A stretch of 64,000 bases of DNA from an uncultured Bacteroidales bacterium (GCA_947303465.1 CAMYYI010000005.1:1-64000); one strand, 5' to 3'; counted from the stretch's first letter, positions 1-9,155 are shown. A program made the numbers and translations. The notes: generated by a model not told the origin, from the sequence alone.

Positions 1-1
1 C

Positions 2-607
2 TGGAGCCAGTGGACACAGGAAGAAATGGACAACTTCAAGACCCGTGACGTGCTGCTGGTACGCGGAACGATAGATGGGGAGTTGTTCGGTATTTTCGTC
101 ACCCATCTTCCTTCCAGGATCGGCGGCAAGGGCGCCGACCTCAGGCCCAGGGGGGCGGAGATCATTTATAACAGAGCGATGGAACTTCAGAAGGAGTTTC
201 CCGGCATCAAGATAGTGGTAATGGGAGATATGAACGACAATCCCACTGATCCCAGCATGACCGAGTTCCTCCGCGGCAAGGAGTTCCGCGAGGAGGTGAC
301 CGACGAGGACTTCTTCGACCCGTTCCTGAGCATGATCAAGGCGGGTTACGCTTCCCTGTACTATCAGGGCGGCAATAACATCTTCGATATAGTGATGGTG
401 AACAACGCCCTTGCAAACGCCCCCGACGGGACTTTCGAGATCCAGCCCATCGTAAAGCAGAAGTACTACGGACGTATCTTCGCAAAACCTTTCATGACCA
501 ATCAGAGCGGTCAGTACAAGGGAACGCCTTTCCGTACTTTCTCCGGTGGTTCGTTCATTGGCGGGTATTCCGACCACTATCCCACCTACATTGTAATCAG
601 GAAGTAG
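2..607 (+). CDS. Endonuclease/exonuclease/phosphatase family protein (5' partial)
   Basis: C-terminal part of an EEP-fold (DNase I / exonuclease III-like) phosphodiesterase. The reading frame is open to the left edge, so the true start lies outside the window. Visible family landmarks are the strand and loop FVTHLPSR (metal- and phosphate-binding His region), VVMGDMNDNPTDPSM, which matches the GD.N..P catalytic loop, and the terminal SDHYPTYI, which matches the S.DH.P motif holding the catalytic Asp-His pair. These three motifs in order are diagnostic of the fold; whether the substrate is nucleic acid, phosphoinositide or another phosphodiester cannot be told. It is followed after 41 nt by a TonB-dependent receptor and a DUF5689 lipoprotein, which suggests a secreted or periplasmic enzyme feeding an uptake system (inference). 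A 27-nt dispersed repeat begins within its stop codon. Confidence 0.88.
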   Translation, partial: WSQWTQEEMDNFKTRDVLLVRGTIDGELFGIFVTHLPSRIGGKGADLRPRGAEIIYNRAMELQKEFPGIKIVVMGDMNDNPTDPSMTEFLRGKEFREEVTDEDFFDPFLSMIKAGYASLYYQGGNNIFDIVMVNNALANAPDGTFEIQPIVKQKYYGRIFAKPFMTNQSGQYKGTPFRTFSGGSFIGGYSDHYPTYIVIRK

Positions 608-632
608 ATTCTTCGCTTCGCTCAGAATGACA
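606..632. repeat. Dispersed 27-nt repeat, HSERSEES type, intergenic copy
   Basis: Near-palindromic 27-mer beginning AGATTCTTCGCTTCG and ending AGAATGACA, located between the EEP gene and the TonB receptor gene. It overlaps the last two bases of the preceding stop codon. The same sequence, with small changes, occurs inside dapF (26487-26514) and inside uvrA (44248-44274). Confidence 0.8.
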
Positions 633-648
633 AGAAACAATTACAGAT

Positions 649-3525
649 ATGATTAAGCGACTTTTATTGGCAATTGCGGTACTCCTTTCGTCACTGGTCC
701 TTTTTGCGCAGGACCCTACGGGCGGAGTGAAGGGTACGGTGGTGAACCGTAACGGCCGTCAGCCTGTCGAAAAGGCACGCCTTACCCTTTTCCAGGGAGC
801 CCAGCAGATTGCAGAGCTGGTTACGGATGAGGATGGAAACTTTTTCATCCCCAATCTGGAGAACGGTATGTACACCCTTCTCATCACTGCTCCTGATTTC
901 CTGGACAACCAGGTTCAGGTTACAGTGAACGACGGCTATGTAAAGAACATGTTCAAACTGTCCCTTACGGCAGCGCAGCAGAGTGCGGAAATAGATGACG
1001 ACTCTTTTGCAGCCTTCGATCTGGACGACTCGGGATACAACGACAATCCTACCATCCTCTTCGGTTCCAACGACGTGTTCAACAACATCGCCGGATACAA
1101 CTTCTCCGCCGTGCGTTTCCGCGCCCGTGGCTATTCGTCCGAATCGCAGGAGGTATATCTGGCCGGCGTAAAGCTCAACGATGCCATTACCGGATACAGT
1201 CCCTACTCCCTCTGGAGCGGACTGAACGAGGCCATGCGCTCGAAGGAAACGGTCAATGGTGTGGAGGTGTCCGATTATGGATTCGGAGGATACAATGGCC
1301 TTACCAACATCTTCGGCAACGCCTCCAGCGTCCGCAAGGGTCTCCGCGGGAGTGTCATGACCAACAGCGCCCTGTACCGTCTGCGTCTCATGGCTTCCTA
1401 CGCTACCGGCCCCATGGACAACGGCTGGGCATTCGCCGCCAACGTGAGCGCCCGACTGGGTGGCAACGACTGGATAGACGGTGTGTACTACCGTTCGTTC
1501 GCCTACTACCTGGCGGCGGACAAGGTCTTCGACCGCAGCAACAAGCTCAGCCTGGCTTTCTTTGCGACGCCCGGCGAGCGCGGCGCCCAGAACGCTTCCA
1601 CTCAGGAGGTTTACGACCTTATGGGAGACAATATGTACAACTCCAACTGGGGCTACCAGAACGGAATAGTACGTAACTCCCGCGTCCGCAAGACCCACGA
1701 GCCCGTTGCCTTCGTGAAGTACGATTTCACGCCTTCCGATACCTTCGTCGCCAGCGCTACGCTGCTCTACCGCTTTGGCAAGAACGGCTATACCGCTCTC
1801 GACTGGCATGACGCGCAGGATCCCCGTCCGGACTATTACCGCAACCTGCCGAGCTACTTCTATGACGAGAATACGGACATGAACCGTAACAACATGGACA
1901 AGTTCATGACGGCAAGGAACGTATGGACATACGCCTCGCAGTATCCCACTCTCACCCATATCGACTGGGACCGCCTGTACAACATCAACCAGTTGCAGCC
2001 CGGAGGACGTTCCAAGTACATACAGGAAGAGCGTCATGTAGACCAGAACGACCTCAATTTCGCTTCCAGCTTCAAGTGGCGTGCTGCCGACTTCGTTACC
2101 GTTACGGGAGGCCTCAGCGCCCGCATGAACCGCACGGAGTACTACAAGCAGGTGGCAGACCTCCTTGGAGGCGAGTATTTCATAGATACGGACAACTTCG
2201 CCGAGCGCGATTTTGCCGCGCAGCAGTGGAAACTGCAGAACGACCTTGATTACTACCTGGCCAACGGCAGTGCCCGCAACATCAAGGTTGGCGACAAGTA
2301 CGGATATGACTACCTGGCGCAGGTCCGCACCCTTGGCGGATGGGCCAACGGCCACTTCGTGTTCGGCAACTTCAGCGCCGACGTGGCCGGCCGGCTGGGA
2401 TACGAGTCGTTCTGGCGCGAAGGTCTGATGCGCAAGGGCCTTTTCCCCGGACAGCCTGAGGACGCAACAATGGCTGCAGCATGGCAGAACGCCGGAATCG
2501 TGCCTACAGACGAGTCTTCCTATGGCAAGTCCGCGGTCTCTTCCTTCTTCACTTACGCCGGCAAGCTCGGCCTCAATTATGTGATAGGAGGAAACCAGAG
2601 GGTATATGCCAACGTAGGCTACTTCAACGACGCTCCCAAGTTCAGCCAGGCTTTCCTCTCCCCGAGGACGCGAAATACCCTGATGGACGGCCTTACCACC
2701 GTAAAGACCTTTGCAAGCGACCTCAACTGGCAGTACAGCGGCAACGGAATCAATGTGCGCGCTACGGCCTACTACACCACCATCAAGGACCAGAGCAAGC
2801 TGATGAGCGCCTACGACGACATTCAGAACGCTTTCTCCAACTTTGCCATAACAGGCATCAACCAGCGTCATGCAGGTGTTGAGTTCGGCTTCAAGATGCC
2901 TACCTATCTGGTAGAGAACCTTTCTCTCCAGGGAGTGCTGGCATGGGGCAACAACATCTACACCTCCAACCCTGTCATGACCCAGACACTGGACAACAGT
3001 GCGGAGGTCGTGATGAAGGATGTTATGCTGCCTTACTGGAAGGCTACCTATTATGAGGACGGCAAGATAGTCAGGCATCACGTTCCTTCCACTCCGGAGC
3101 TTGCAACCAGCCTTGGACTGGCATACAACTACAACTACTGGTTCATCGATGCGGATGTGGAATACTTCGCCAATTCGTATCTGGATATGAGCCCCCTGTA
3201 CCGTACCGACTATGCGACTGCCGGACTCGACAACGACCCCACCTGGGACGAGATAGTGTATATGACCTCCCAGGAGAAGTTCGCTCCTGCGTTCCTGGTC
3301 AACTTCTCGGTTGGCAAGTCCTGGTATATCAAGTACAAGTATCAGCTCGGCTTCTCCCTGAACGCCAAGAACATACTTAACAATACCAATGTGAAGACCG
3401 GCGGTTACGAGCAGACCCGTATCGTAGACAACACCCTGTCCAACGAGCGCTTCTACCGCTTCGACCCCAAGTACTTCTACATGTCCGGATTCAATTACAT
3501 GTTGAACATCTATTTCAGATTCTAA
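649..3525 (+). CDS. TonB-dependent receptor with N-terminal carboxypeptidase-regulatory-like domain
   Basis: Outer-membrane active-transport beta-barrel of 958 residues. An export signal is visible (MIKRLLLAIAVLLSSLVLFAQ), followed by a carboxypeptidase regulatory-like beta-sandwich at about residues 25-105 (GGVKGTVVNRNGRQPV...), a short plug region containing the VRFRARGY plug motif near residue 155, and a long barrel rich in alternating aromatic residues ending in LNIYFRF with a terminal Phe, as needed for outer-membrane insertion. It is not a classical SusC: no partner SusD gene follows. The stop is 4 nt before the DUF5689 lipoprotein start, so the two are almost certainly cotranscribed. 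The substrate is unknown; the upstream phosphodiesterase suggests a phosphate- or nucleotide-containing ligand (inference). Confidence 0.88.
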   Translation: MIKRLLLAIAVLLSSLVLFAQDPTGGVKGTVVNRNGRQPVEKARLTLFQGAQQIAELVTDEDGNFFIPNLENGMYTLLITAPDFLDNQVQVTVNDGYVKNMFKLSLTAAQQSAEIDDDSFAAFDLDDSGYNDNPTILFGSNDVFNNIAGYNFSAVRFRARGYSSESQEVYLAGVKLNDAITGYSPYSLWSGLNEAMRSKETVNGVEVSDYGFGGYNGLTNIFGNASSVRKGLRGSVMTNSALYRLRLMASYATGPMDNGWAFAANVSARLGGNDWIDGVYYRSFAYYLAADKVFDRSNKLSLAFFATPGERGAQNASTQEVYDLMGDNMYNSNWGYQNGIVRNSRVRKTHEPVAFVKYDFTPSDTFVASATLLYRFGKNGYTALDWHDAQDPRPDYYRNLPSYFYDENTDMNRNNMDKFMTARNVWTYASQYPTLTHIDWDRLYNINQLQPGGRSKYIQEERHVDQNDLNFASSFKWRAADFVTVTGGLSARMNRTEYYKQVADLLGGEYFIDTDNFAERDFAAQQWKLQNDLDYYLANGSARNIKVGDKYGYDYLAQVRTLGGWANGHFVFGNFSADVAGRLGYESFWREGLMRKGLFPGQPEDATMAAAWQNAGIVPTDESSYGKSAVSSFFTYAGKLGLNYVIGGNQRVYANVGYFNDAPKFSQAFLSPRTRNTLMDGLTTVKTFASDLNWQYSGNGINVRATAYYTTIKDQSKLMSAYDDIQNAFSNFAITGINQRHAGVEFGFKMPTYLVENLSLQGVLAWGNNIYTSNPVMTQTLDNSAEVVMKDVMLPYWKATYYEDGKIVRHHVPSTPELATSLGLAYNYNYWFIDADVEYFANSYLDMSPLYRTDYATAGLDNDPTWDEIVYMTSQEKFAPAFLVNFSVGKSWYIKYKYQLGFSLNAKNILNNTNVKTGGYEQTRIVDNTLSNERFYRFDPKYFYMSGFNYMLNIYFRF

Positions 3526-3529
3526 GCGT

Positions 3530-4678
3530 ATGAAAAAGATTGTTATTATCCTTTCCTTAGCCCTTGTGGCCCTGTCTTCGTGCAAGAGTCTGAAAGAGGA
3601 GTGGCAGCCCGTATTCACCTTCGGGGACAACGAGCCCGCCGCTTTCAAGCCCTGTTCGGAAGCAGACCTGCCCGGGTTCCCCGGCACTTTTACGAGCATA
3701 AAGGATCTCAAGAGCAAATATGTAGGTGGCGGAATAGAGATTACCGGCAATGTGTGGATCAAGGGCCAGGTGATTTCCAGCGACGAAACCGGCAATATCT
3801 ACCGCGAGCTCTATATCCAGGACGAGACCGGAGGCATCGATGTCAAGCTTGGAAGGTCCTCCCTGTACAGCGAGTATAAAATGGGACAGTGGGTCTATGT
3901 CTATTGTGACGGCTTCACTCTGGGTGCGTACAACGGTATGCCTCAGCTCGGCATGGCTCCTGACAACACTTCCGCCAACGAGTACGAGACGTCCTACATA
4001 GATTCTCAGGCCATTATCGACCTGCATGTGTTCCGCGGCGCATTTGCCGATCCGCTTCCTCCTCTGGAGGTCTCGGAGAATGATATCAAAGCCGCCATCA
4101 GCGCCGGCTATTCCGGAGAGCTCTGGGGAAAATATGTGATTATAAAGGGGCTCAAGTACGACAAACAGATTTTTGCCCTGCTGTATCCCAATCCCAACCT
4201 GCCTCACAAAAGCGGCAATCCGGAGAACCGCGTATTCCTCTCGGACAACGGAACCTGGGGTATAAACACCTGGGCAATGTCCAAGTCCAAATATGTTGAG
4301 TACATCAACAGCGGAGCATGGGATGCGGCGGAAGTCGGAAGCGGTAATACCAGGTACGGCCCCATCACAGGCAAGCCTGCAGATTATCTCAAGGACGGCA
4401 AGGTCCTGGGAAGCTTCGGCAAGGACGCCGAACTCAGCTACAAGGAAATAATGGTGAAATATGCCACCGCCAACTATGTGTCGCATTATTTCACGCTTGG
4501 CAAAACCTCCGTACAGGTTCGTACCAGCGGTTATTCCAAGTTCTGTGATTATGAAGTGGACAGCCGTATCATGGATGGCTCTGCCACCTGCGACATAAAG
4601 GGAATCCTGACCATTTACAGCGGTGCCGCCCAGTTCTCCCTGATAGACATCCCGGAGGTGTCCGTAAAGGTAAACTAA
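3530..4678 (+). CDS. DUF5689 domain-containing lipoprotein
   Basis: 382-residue lipoprotein: the signal ends in a lipobox (LSSCKSL, Cys about residue 18). The middle region, with GNVWIKGQVISSDETGN, LYIQDETGGIDVKLG and WVYVYCDGFTLG, is the OB-like strand pattern of DUF5689 found in Bacteroidota surface lipoproteins, often near nucleases and TonB receptors. No catalytic motif is visible, so a ligand-binding or accessory role at the cell surface is the likely one. It sits 4 nt downstream of the TonB receptor and 14 nt upstream of an M3 peptidase gene. Confidence 0.8.
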   Translation: MKKIVIILSLALVALSSCKSLKEEWQPVFTFGDNEPAAFKPCSEADLPGFPGTFTSIKDLKSKYVGGGIEITGNVWIKGQVISSDETGNIYRELYIQDETGGIDVKLGRSSLYSEYKMGQWVYVYCDGFTLGAYNGMPQLGMAPDNTSANEYETSYIDSQAIIDLHVFRGAFADPLPPLEVSENDIKAAISAGYSGELWGKYVIIKGLKYDKQIFALLYPNPNLPHKSGNPENRVFLSDNGTWGINTWAMSKSKYVEYINSGAWDAAEVGSGNTRYGPITGKPADYLKDGKVLGSFGKDAELSYKEIMVKYATANYVSHYFTLGKTSVQVRTSGYSKFCDYEVDSRIMDGSATCDIKGILTIYSGAAQFSLIDIPEVSVKVN

Positions 4679-4692
4679 TACGAGCAGTTTAA

Positions 4693-6690
4693 ATGAAAAA
4701 AATCATTCTGATAACCGGAGCCGCGATGATGCTGGCATCTTGTAACAATACCAACATTTTCCTCCAGGACTGGGATACCCCGTACGGGATTCCTCCGTTC
4801 GATAAGATTAAGGTAGCCGATTACATACCGGCGGTAAAGGAGGGAATCAAGCAGCAGGAGGCCGAGATTCAGGCTATTGTGGATTGCCCCGACGCTCCCG
4901 ACTTCGAGAACGTCATAGCGGCTCTCGACCGTAGCGGAGAGGTGCTGAACAAAGTGACGGCAGTCTTGTTCAACCTGATTGAGTCCGACTATGGCGAGGC
5001 TCTCAACAAGGCCGTGGAGGAAGCCACGCCCATGGTGTCTGCCCACAGCGACAATATTTTCATGAACGCCGGCCTCTTTGAGCGCGTCAAGGCGGTTTAC
5101 GAGTCGGACCAGAGCGGTCTTACCCGTGAGCAGCAGATGTTGCTGAAAAATGTTTATGAGCGGTTCATCCGCAACGGTATAGGACTGGACGAAGCCGGAC
5201 AGGCCCGCATGCGCGAAATAAACTCGGAGCTTTCCACTCTCAACCTTACCTTCGCAAACAACTTGCTGAAGGAGAACGGAGCCTTCAAGGAGGCTCTGGG
5301 TTTCCCTGCTTCGTCTTATTACGACAGGATGGGATCCGAGGAAGACCGTTCCCAGCGTGAGAAGATATTCCGCATGTATTCCATGCGCTGCAACAACGGC
5401 AATGAGTTCGATAACAAGGCCGTGCTGCTCCGCGAACTGGAACTCAATATAGAAAAGGCAAAGCTTCTGGGATATGATTCCCCGGCAGAGTTTATCCTGA
5501 GCTCCAAGATGGCTCACGACCCTGCTACGGTGGACGCTTTCCTGGCGAATATCATGGATGTCGCCATGGCGCGTGCCCGTGAGGAGGTAGCGGACATGCA
5601 GGAGATGATGGACAAGGACATAGCCGCCGGCCTGCTGCCCGACGGCTCCTGCATAGAGCCCTGGGACTATATGTACTACGCGGAACGTGTCCGCAAGGCC
5701 CGCTATGACCTGGACGAAGAAGAGGTCTCGCAGTACTTCAAGATGGAGAACGTGCGTGCCGGCGTCTTTGCAAATGCTTCAAGGCTGTACGGCATCAGCT
5801 TCGAGCCTCTCGAGGGCATAGCCCTGTACAATCCTGAGGCGGAGGCCTTCAAGGTAAGCGATTCCGACGGCTCGCTGATAGGCATAATAATCACCGACTA
5901 CTATCCCCGTGACAGCAAGCGCGGCGGAGCGTGGATGACCAACTTTGTGGAACAGCGCGAGGGGGTTCGTCCGGTAATAGTGAACGTCGGCAACTTCAAC
6001 AAGCCTACGGAAGATGCCCCGGCACTCCTCACCATAGACCAGGTTGAAACCATGTTCCATGAGTTCGGACATGCCCTCCACGGCCTGTTGAGCCAGTGCA
6101 AGTACCAGGGAACCAGCGGCACCTCCGTGAAGCGCGACTTCGTGGAATTCCCTTCACAGGTGAACGAGAACTGGGCCTTCGAACCCGAGGTGCTCGCCAC
6201 CTATGCCTTCCATTGGCAGACCGGGGAAGTAATCCCCCAGGAGCTTGTGGCCAAGGTTCAGGCCGCTGCCAACTTCAATCAGGGATTCACCACCGGAGAG
6301 CTTTGCGCAGCCAGTATCCTGGATATGAAGTGGTATGAGCTGTCCAGCGTAGAAGGTGTTGATGTAGAGGCGTTTGAGTCCGATGCCTGCAAGGCGATGG
6401 GACTTATAGACGAGATTATTCCCCGGTACCGCAGCACCTATTTCAACCATATTTTCGGTTCGAGCGGCTACAGCGCCGGCTATTACAGCTATCTGTGGGC
6501 CGAGGTACTGGACAAGGATGCCTTCGAGCTCTTCAAACAGAAGGGTATCTTTGACCCCGAGACTGCAATGAGCCTGCGCCGCAATGTTCTTGAGAAGGGC
6601 GGCAGCGAGGAGCCCATGACGCTCTACCGCAATTTCCGCGGTGCCGATCCCGATCCGGGAGCTTTGCTCCGCGCAAGGGGCCTCAAGTAG
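4693..6690 (+). CDS. M3 family zinc metallopeptidase, Dcp-like, lipoprotein
   Basis: 665-residue peptidyl-dipeptidase / oligopeptidase of the thimet family. The zinc site HEFGHALH is at residues 456-463, and the third-ligand segment RDFVEFPSQVNE follows about 25 residues later, as in Dcp. The helical N-terminal half (DNIFMNAGLFERVKAVYE, REINSELSTLNLTFANNLL) matches the M3 channel fold, and the length is normal for Dcp. The N-terminus MKKIILITGAAMMLASCNN carries a lipobox, so the enzyme is predicted to be membrane-anchored on the periplasmic or outer face, unlike cytoplasmic E. coli Dcp. Probably cotranscribed with the DUF5689 gene 14 nt upstream. Likely role: trimming of small peptides. Confidence 0.92.
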   Translation: MKKIILITGAAMMLASCNNTNIFLQDWDTPYGIPPFDKIKVADYIPAVKEGIKQQEAEIQAIVDCPDAPDFENVIAALDRSGEVLNKVTAVLFNLIESDYGEALNKAVEEATPMVSAHSDNIFMNAGLFERVKAVYESDQSGLTREQQMLLKNVYERFIRNGIGLDEAGQARMREINSELSTLNLTFANNLLKENGAFKEALGFPASSYYDRMGSEEDRSQREKIFRMYSMRCNNGNEFDNKAVLLRELELNIEKAKLLGYDSPAEFILSSKMAHDPATVDAFLANIMDVAMARAREEVADMQEMMDKDIAAGLLPDGSCIEPWDYMYYAERVRKARYDLDEEEVSQYFKMENVRAGVFANASRLYGISFEPLEGIALYNPEAEAFKVSDSDGSLIGIIITDYYPRDSKRGGAWMTNFVEQREGVRPVIVNVGNFNKPTEDAPALLTIDQVETMFHEFGHALHGLLSQCKYQGTSGTSVKRDFVEFPSQVNENWAFEPEVLATYAFHWQTGEVIPQELVAKVQAAANFNQGFTTGELCAASILDMKWYELSSVEGVDVEAFESDACKAMGLIDEIIPRYRSTYFNHIFGSSGYSAGYYSYLWAEVLDKDAFELFKQKGIFDPETAMSLRRNVLEKGGSEEPMTLYRNFRGADPDPGALLRARGLK

Positions 6691-6705
6691 GATTTTTCCT
6701 GATTA

Positions 6706-7737
6706 TCAGAACGTCTTCCGTCTTACAAGGCGGAAGACGTTGTGTATTCTGGCCGGCGTGGCCGAGGCAATCATATTGGCCGCAGTCTCGCCCATGAGGG
6801 CAAAATCCGTGGAGATTGTGGTAAGGCCTCCCATAACCAAATCATTGAGAGGGAAGTCGTTGTACCCTATGATGAATATGTTGCGTCCTATCTCCAGCCC
6901 GGCCTCTTCAATTTTCTGCTTTATTGCCACCAGACCGTTCTCCAGCTGGCTGCTGAGGATCAGGCATACGTCGCCGGGGAGTATCTCGTCCGGCAGGCCG
7001 CTGCTGAATAATGCATTAATATGTTCCCTGGCTGCAAAAGCTCTCAGGCCTTCTTCTATAATGTCTTTGTAGAGGGATGAGTCCAGTGCTATGACACTCA
7101 GCCTGCCTTTCTGCCTGATCTCGTTTGCGTAGGGCTCCAGGGCCTCGCAGGCGTCATTTCCGAAGTCTTGATACACCACGCCGTAATTGCCCGGCAGGGC
7201 TTCAGTCCAGCGGTCGAGCAGAATCAGCTTGCGATTGGGTATCCTGCCCAGCTGGCGCAGCACTCCCTTCTGGGTTGCGGCGTCAAGAGGGAAGTGGGGG
7301 ATTACCACAAACCAGTCGTAGGCATGCAGGTTCAGGTCCAGATAGTAACGGAGCAGATCCACTTTCTGGTTGTGTACCAGCACGGTTATCTCATAATTGC
7401 CCTTCTCTGTAAGCCTTGTCTGCAATGCACTCAGAAGAATCTGCTTGTATATGCTTAATCCGTCACAGATAATGAGTACGCTCTGGTATTTGCCGCTGCT
7501 CTGCTTGACATAAAAGCCTTTCCCCTGACGGGGCTCGATAAGGCCGCGGTCGCGCAGGATTCCGTAGGTTTTTTTTACCGTTTCCTTGGACAGATCCAGC
7601 TTGCTTGCCAGCACGTTCATGCTGGGAAGAATCTCGCCGTCCTGGAGCTGTCCCGACTTGGCCGCTTTCTCAAATTGCTCAACCAACTGAGAATAATATG
7701 GCTTACGGCTGTTTTTATCCAAAATAAAGCGCATCAT
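6706..7737 (-). CDS. GntR-family transcriptional regulator with LacI-type ligand-binding domain
   Basis: About 343 residues from the ATG at 7737 (a second ATG at 7734 is equally possible; the longer open frame reaches into the operator and is rejected). N-terminal winged helix of the GntR type: KPYYSQLVEQFEKAAKSGQLQDGEILPSMN... then LSKETVKKTYGILRDRGLIEPRQGKGFYV. The C-terminal two-thirds looks like a periplasmic-binding/LacI sensor (FVVIPHFPLDA, LLDRWTEALPGNYGVVYQDFGNDACEAL, IIGYNDFPLNDLVMGGLTTISTD), as in sugar-responsive Bacteroidetes regulators. Divergent from the MFS-isomerase-ManA-ROK operon, with an inverted repeat in the shared control region, so it probably represses that operon and responds to its sugar (inference). 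A hairpin covers its last codons. Confidence 0.9.
   Translation of the reverse strand: MMRFILDKNSRKPYYSQLVEQFEKAAKSGQLQDGEILPSMNVLASKLDLSKETVKKTYGILRDRGLIEPRQGKGFYVKQSSGKYQSVLIICDGLSIYKQILLSALQTRLTEKGNYEITVLVHNQKVDLLRYYLDLNLHAYDWFVVIPHFPLDAATQKGVLRQLGRIPNRKLILLDRWTEALPGNYGVVYQDFGNDACEALEPYANEIRQKGRLSVIALDSSLYKDIIEEGLRAFAAREHINALFSSGLPDEILPGDVCLILSSQLENGLVAIKQKIEEAGLEIGRNIFIIGYNDFPLNDLVMGGLTTISTDFALMGETAANMIASATPARIHNVFRLVRRKTF
6710..6741. terminator. Hairpin between convergent M3 peptidase and GntR genes
   Basis: Perfect 11-bp inverted repeat AACGTCTTCCG (6710-6720) / CGGAAGACGTT (6731-6741) with a 10-nt loop. It lies 19 nt after the M3 peptidase stop and encodes the last codons of the GntR regulator. 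No long T-run follows on either strand, so intrinsic termination is uncertain; a shared 3' stability hairpin is the alternative. Confidence 0.5.
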
Positions 7738-7761
7738 TACGAATAATAATGAAAAAAAGTC

Positions 7762-7769
7762 TATATTTG
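7762..7769 (+). promoter_or_regulatory. Bacteroidota -7 box for the sugar operon
   Basis: TATATTTG matches TAnnTTTG. The predicted start of transcription (about 7776) falls inside the ACCACAGT repeats, placing the operator over the initiation site. No convincing -33 element was found. Confidence 0.6.
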
Positions 7770-7770
7770 T

Positions 7771-7811
7771 ACCACAGTGCACCACAGTTGGAAATAACTA
7801 TACTGTGGTGC
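7771..7811. promoter_or_regulatory. Symmetric operator, probable GntR-regulator site
   Basis: Perfect inverted repeat GCACCACAGT (7779-7788) / ACTGTGGTGC (7802-7811) with a 13-nt spacer, plus a third direct half-site ACCACAGT at 7771-7778. It lies between the divergent regulator and permease genes and covers the predicted transcription start of the operon, as expected for repression. Confidence 0.7.
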
Positions 7812-7825
7812 TGTACGGCAAAGGT

Positions 7826-9154
7826 ATGAAAATAAACTATAAATGGGAAGTGCTCCTGTTGCTGTGGATGGCTTATTTGCTCAACCAGGGCGACAGGCAG
7901 GTATTCAATACCGTCCTCCCGGCAATCAGGGACGCCCTTAATCTGACTGACACGTCGGTTGGCCTCATCGCAACAATTTTCAATTTATTCTACGCCCTCA
8001 TGGTACCCGTGGGCGGATGGGCGGGCGACCGCTTCAGCCGCAAATGGGTTACAACCATAAGCATATTGTTCTGGAGCGTGGCCACCATGTTCACCGGTCT
8101 TGCCACCAGTTTCTTCTGGCTTGTGGTGCTTCGCAGCGTTGCCACGGGAGGAGGGGAAGCCTTCTTCGGTCCCGCCAACTATTCGCTGCTCGGCCAGTAT
8201 CACACCGACACCAGGGCCCGGGCCATGTCCATCCACCAGACTTCCTACTATGTGGGAGTCATACTTGCCGGCTGGCTTGCCGGTCTCATTGCCGACAACC
8301 TTGGGTGGAAGTATTCCTTCATCATTTTCGGCGCTGCCGGTATCGTCTGGGGCATCCTGATGGTCATACGCCTGAAGGACTATCCGGAATCCGCATCGGC
8401 TGAGCAGACTGCGGCAACGGGGGCGTACTCAGCCGCAGCAGACAAGTTATCTGCGGAGCAGATGACGCAGGATGCGAGGATGGACGTAGCCCCCGGCCGC
8501 AGTCCTGCCCAGCCGGCAAAGCCCGGCTTCTTCGACGGCTTCAAAACCGTATTCACCACCCCTACCGCGCTTATGCTAACCATAGGCTTCAGCGGCTTCA
8601 TCTTCGTGATCACCGGATACATGACCTGGGTGCCGGCATACCTTCAGGAAGAGTTCGGCCAGAATCAGGCAACCGCAGGCTTCAACGCCATGTTCTGGAC
8701 CTACGTGGCCGCCTTCATAGGCGTGCTGCTGGCGGGGGCCCTGTCGGACAAACTGTCCGTCAAATCCAAGCGGCTCCGCATGATACTGCAATCCATCGGA
8801 ATGCTGGGCGGATCGGTCTTCCTCTTCCTTATGGGCGGCCATCCCGCGCTTCTGCTGCTCTATTTCAGCTTTGCCGGGTGGGGATTCTTCCGCGCATTCT
8901 TCGACGCAAACATCTATGCGGTTCTATATGACGTCACCCCGGAGCATCTGCACGCCTCCTGCTCCAGCGCCATGATAATGACAGGCTTTGCAGTAGGTGC
9001 ACTTGCCCCCGTGATCCTGGGTGCCATGAAAGAAAGCATGGGCAGCCTCAGCGCCACTTTCCCCATACTGGGCGTAATATGGGTGGTGTGCGGCATAATG
9101 CTGGCAATCATCGCCAGGACCAGCTACCAAAAAGATTATAATAAGATTCACTGA
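7826..9154 (+). CDS. MFS permease of the sugar operon
   Basis: Major facilitator of about 442 residues from the ATG at 7826 (MKINYKWEVLLLLWMAYLLNQGDRQ); the upstream in-frame ATG at 7805 lies inside the operator and is rejected. Twelve hydrophobic segments are visible, with the motif-A-like loop GGWAGDRFSRKWV after TM2, typical of organic-anion / hexuronate-type permeases. The TM6-TM7 cytoplasmic loop is unusually long and low in complexity (about residues 190-235) and contains a palindromic element at 8409-8502. The isomerase-like gene starts one nucleotide after its stop, showing tight coupling with a sugar catabolic operon. Substrate unknown; sugar acid or deoxysugar are options. Confidence 0.88.
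   Translation: MKINYKWEVLLLLWMAYLLNQGDRQVFNTVLPAIRDALNLTDTSVGLIATIFNLFYALMVPVGGWAGDRFSRKWVTTISILFWSVATMFTGLATSFFWLVVLRSVATGGGEAFFGPANYSLLGQYHTDTRARAMSIHQTSYYVGVILAGWLAGLIADNLGWKYSFIIFGAAGIVWGILMVIRLKDYPESASAEQTAATGAYSAAADKLSAEQMTQDARMDVAPGRSPAQPAKPGFFDGFKTVFTTPTALMLTIGFSGFIFVITGYMTWVPAYLQEEFGQNQATAGFNAMFWTYVAAFIGVLLAGALSDKLSVKSKRLRMILQSIGMLGGSVFLFLMGGHPALLLLYFSFAGWGFFRAFFDANIYAVLYDVTPEHLHASCSSAMIMTGFAVGALAPVILGAMKESMGSLSATFPILGVIWVVCGIMLAIIARTSYQKDYNKIH
8409..8502. repeat. Palindromic insert in the MFS central loop
   Basis: Imperfect inverted arms, left 8409-8428 and right 8486-8502, pair as CTGCGGC, CGGGGGC and TAC blocks with a 2-nt and a 1-nt bulge. Inside, CCGCAG (8433-8438) pairs with CTGCGG (8451-8456), followed by ATGACGCAGGATGCGAGGAT. 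The arm-core-arm layout resembles the inserts in pbpC, the EamA gene and uvrA, but the core differs. It encodes part of the variable cytoplasmic loop, where extra residues should be tolerated. Confidence 0.6.
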
Positions 9155-9155
9155 T

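Noticed and set aside
691-3795. 1,034-codon open frame antisense to the TonB receptor
   Set aside because: No recognisable domain, low-complexity His/Val/Gly-rich translation, and it covers a well-supported receptor gene plus part of the next. It results from biased codon use in a high-G+C gene.
7738-7785. Longer start for the GntR regulator
   Set aside because: The extension would overlap the promoter box and operator and adds residues foreign to the winged-helix N-terminus.
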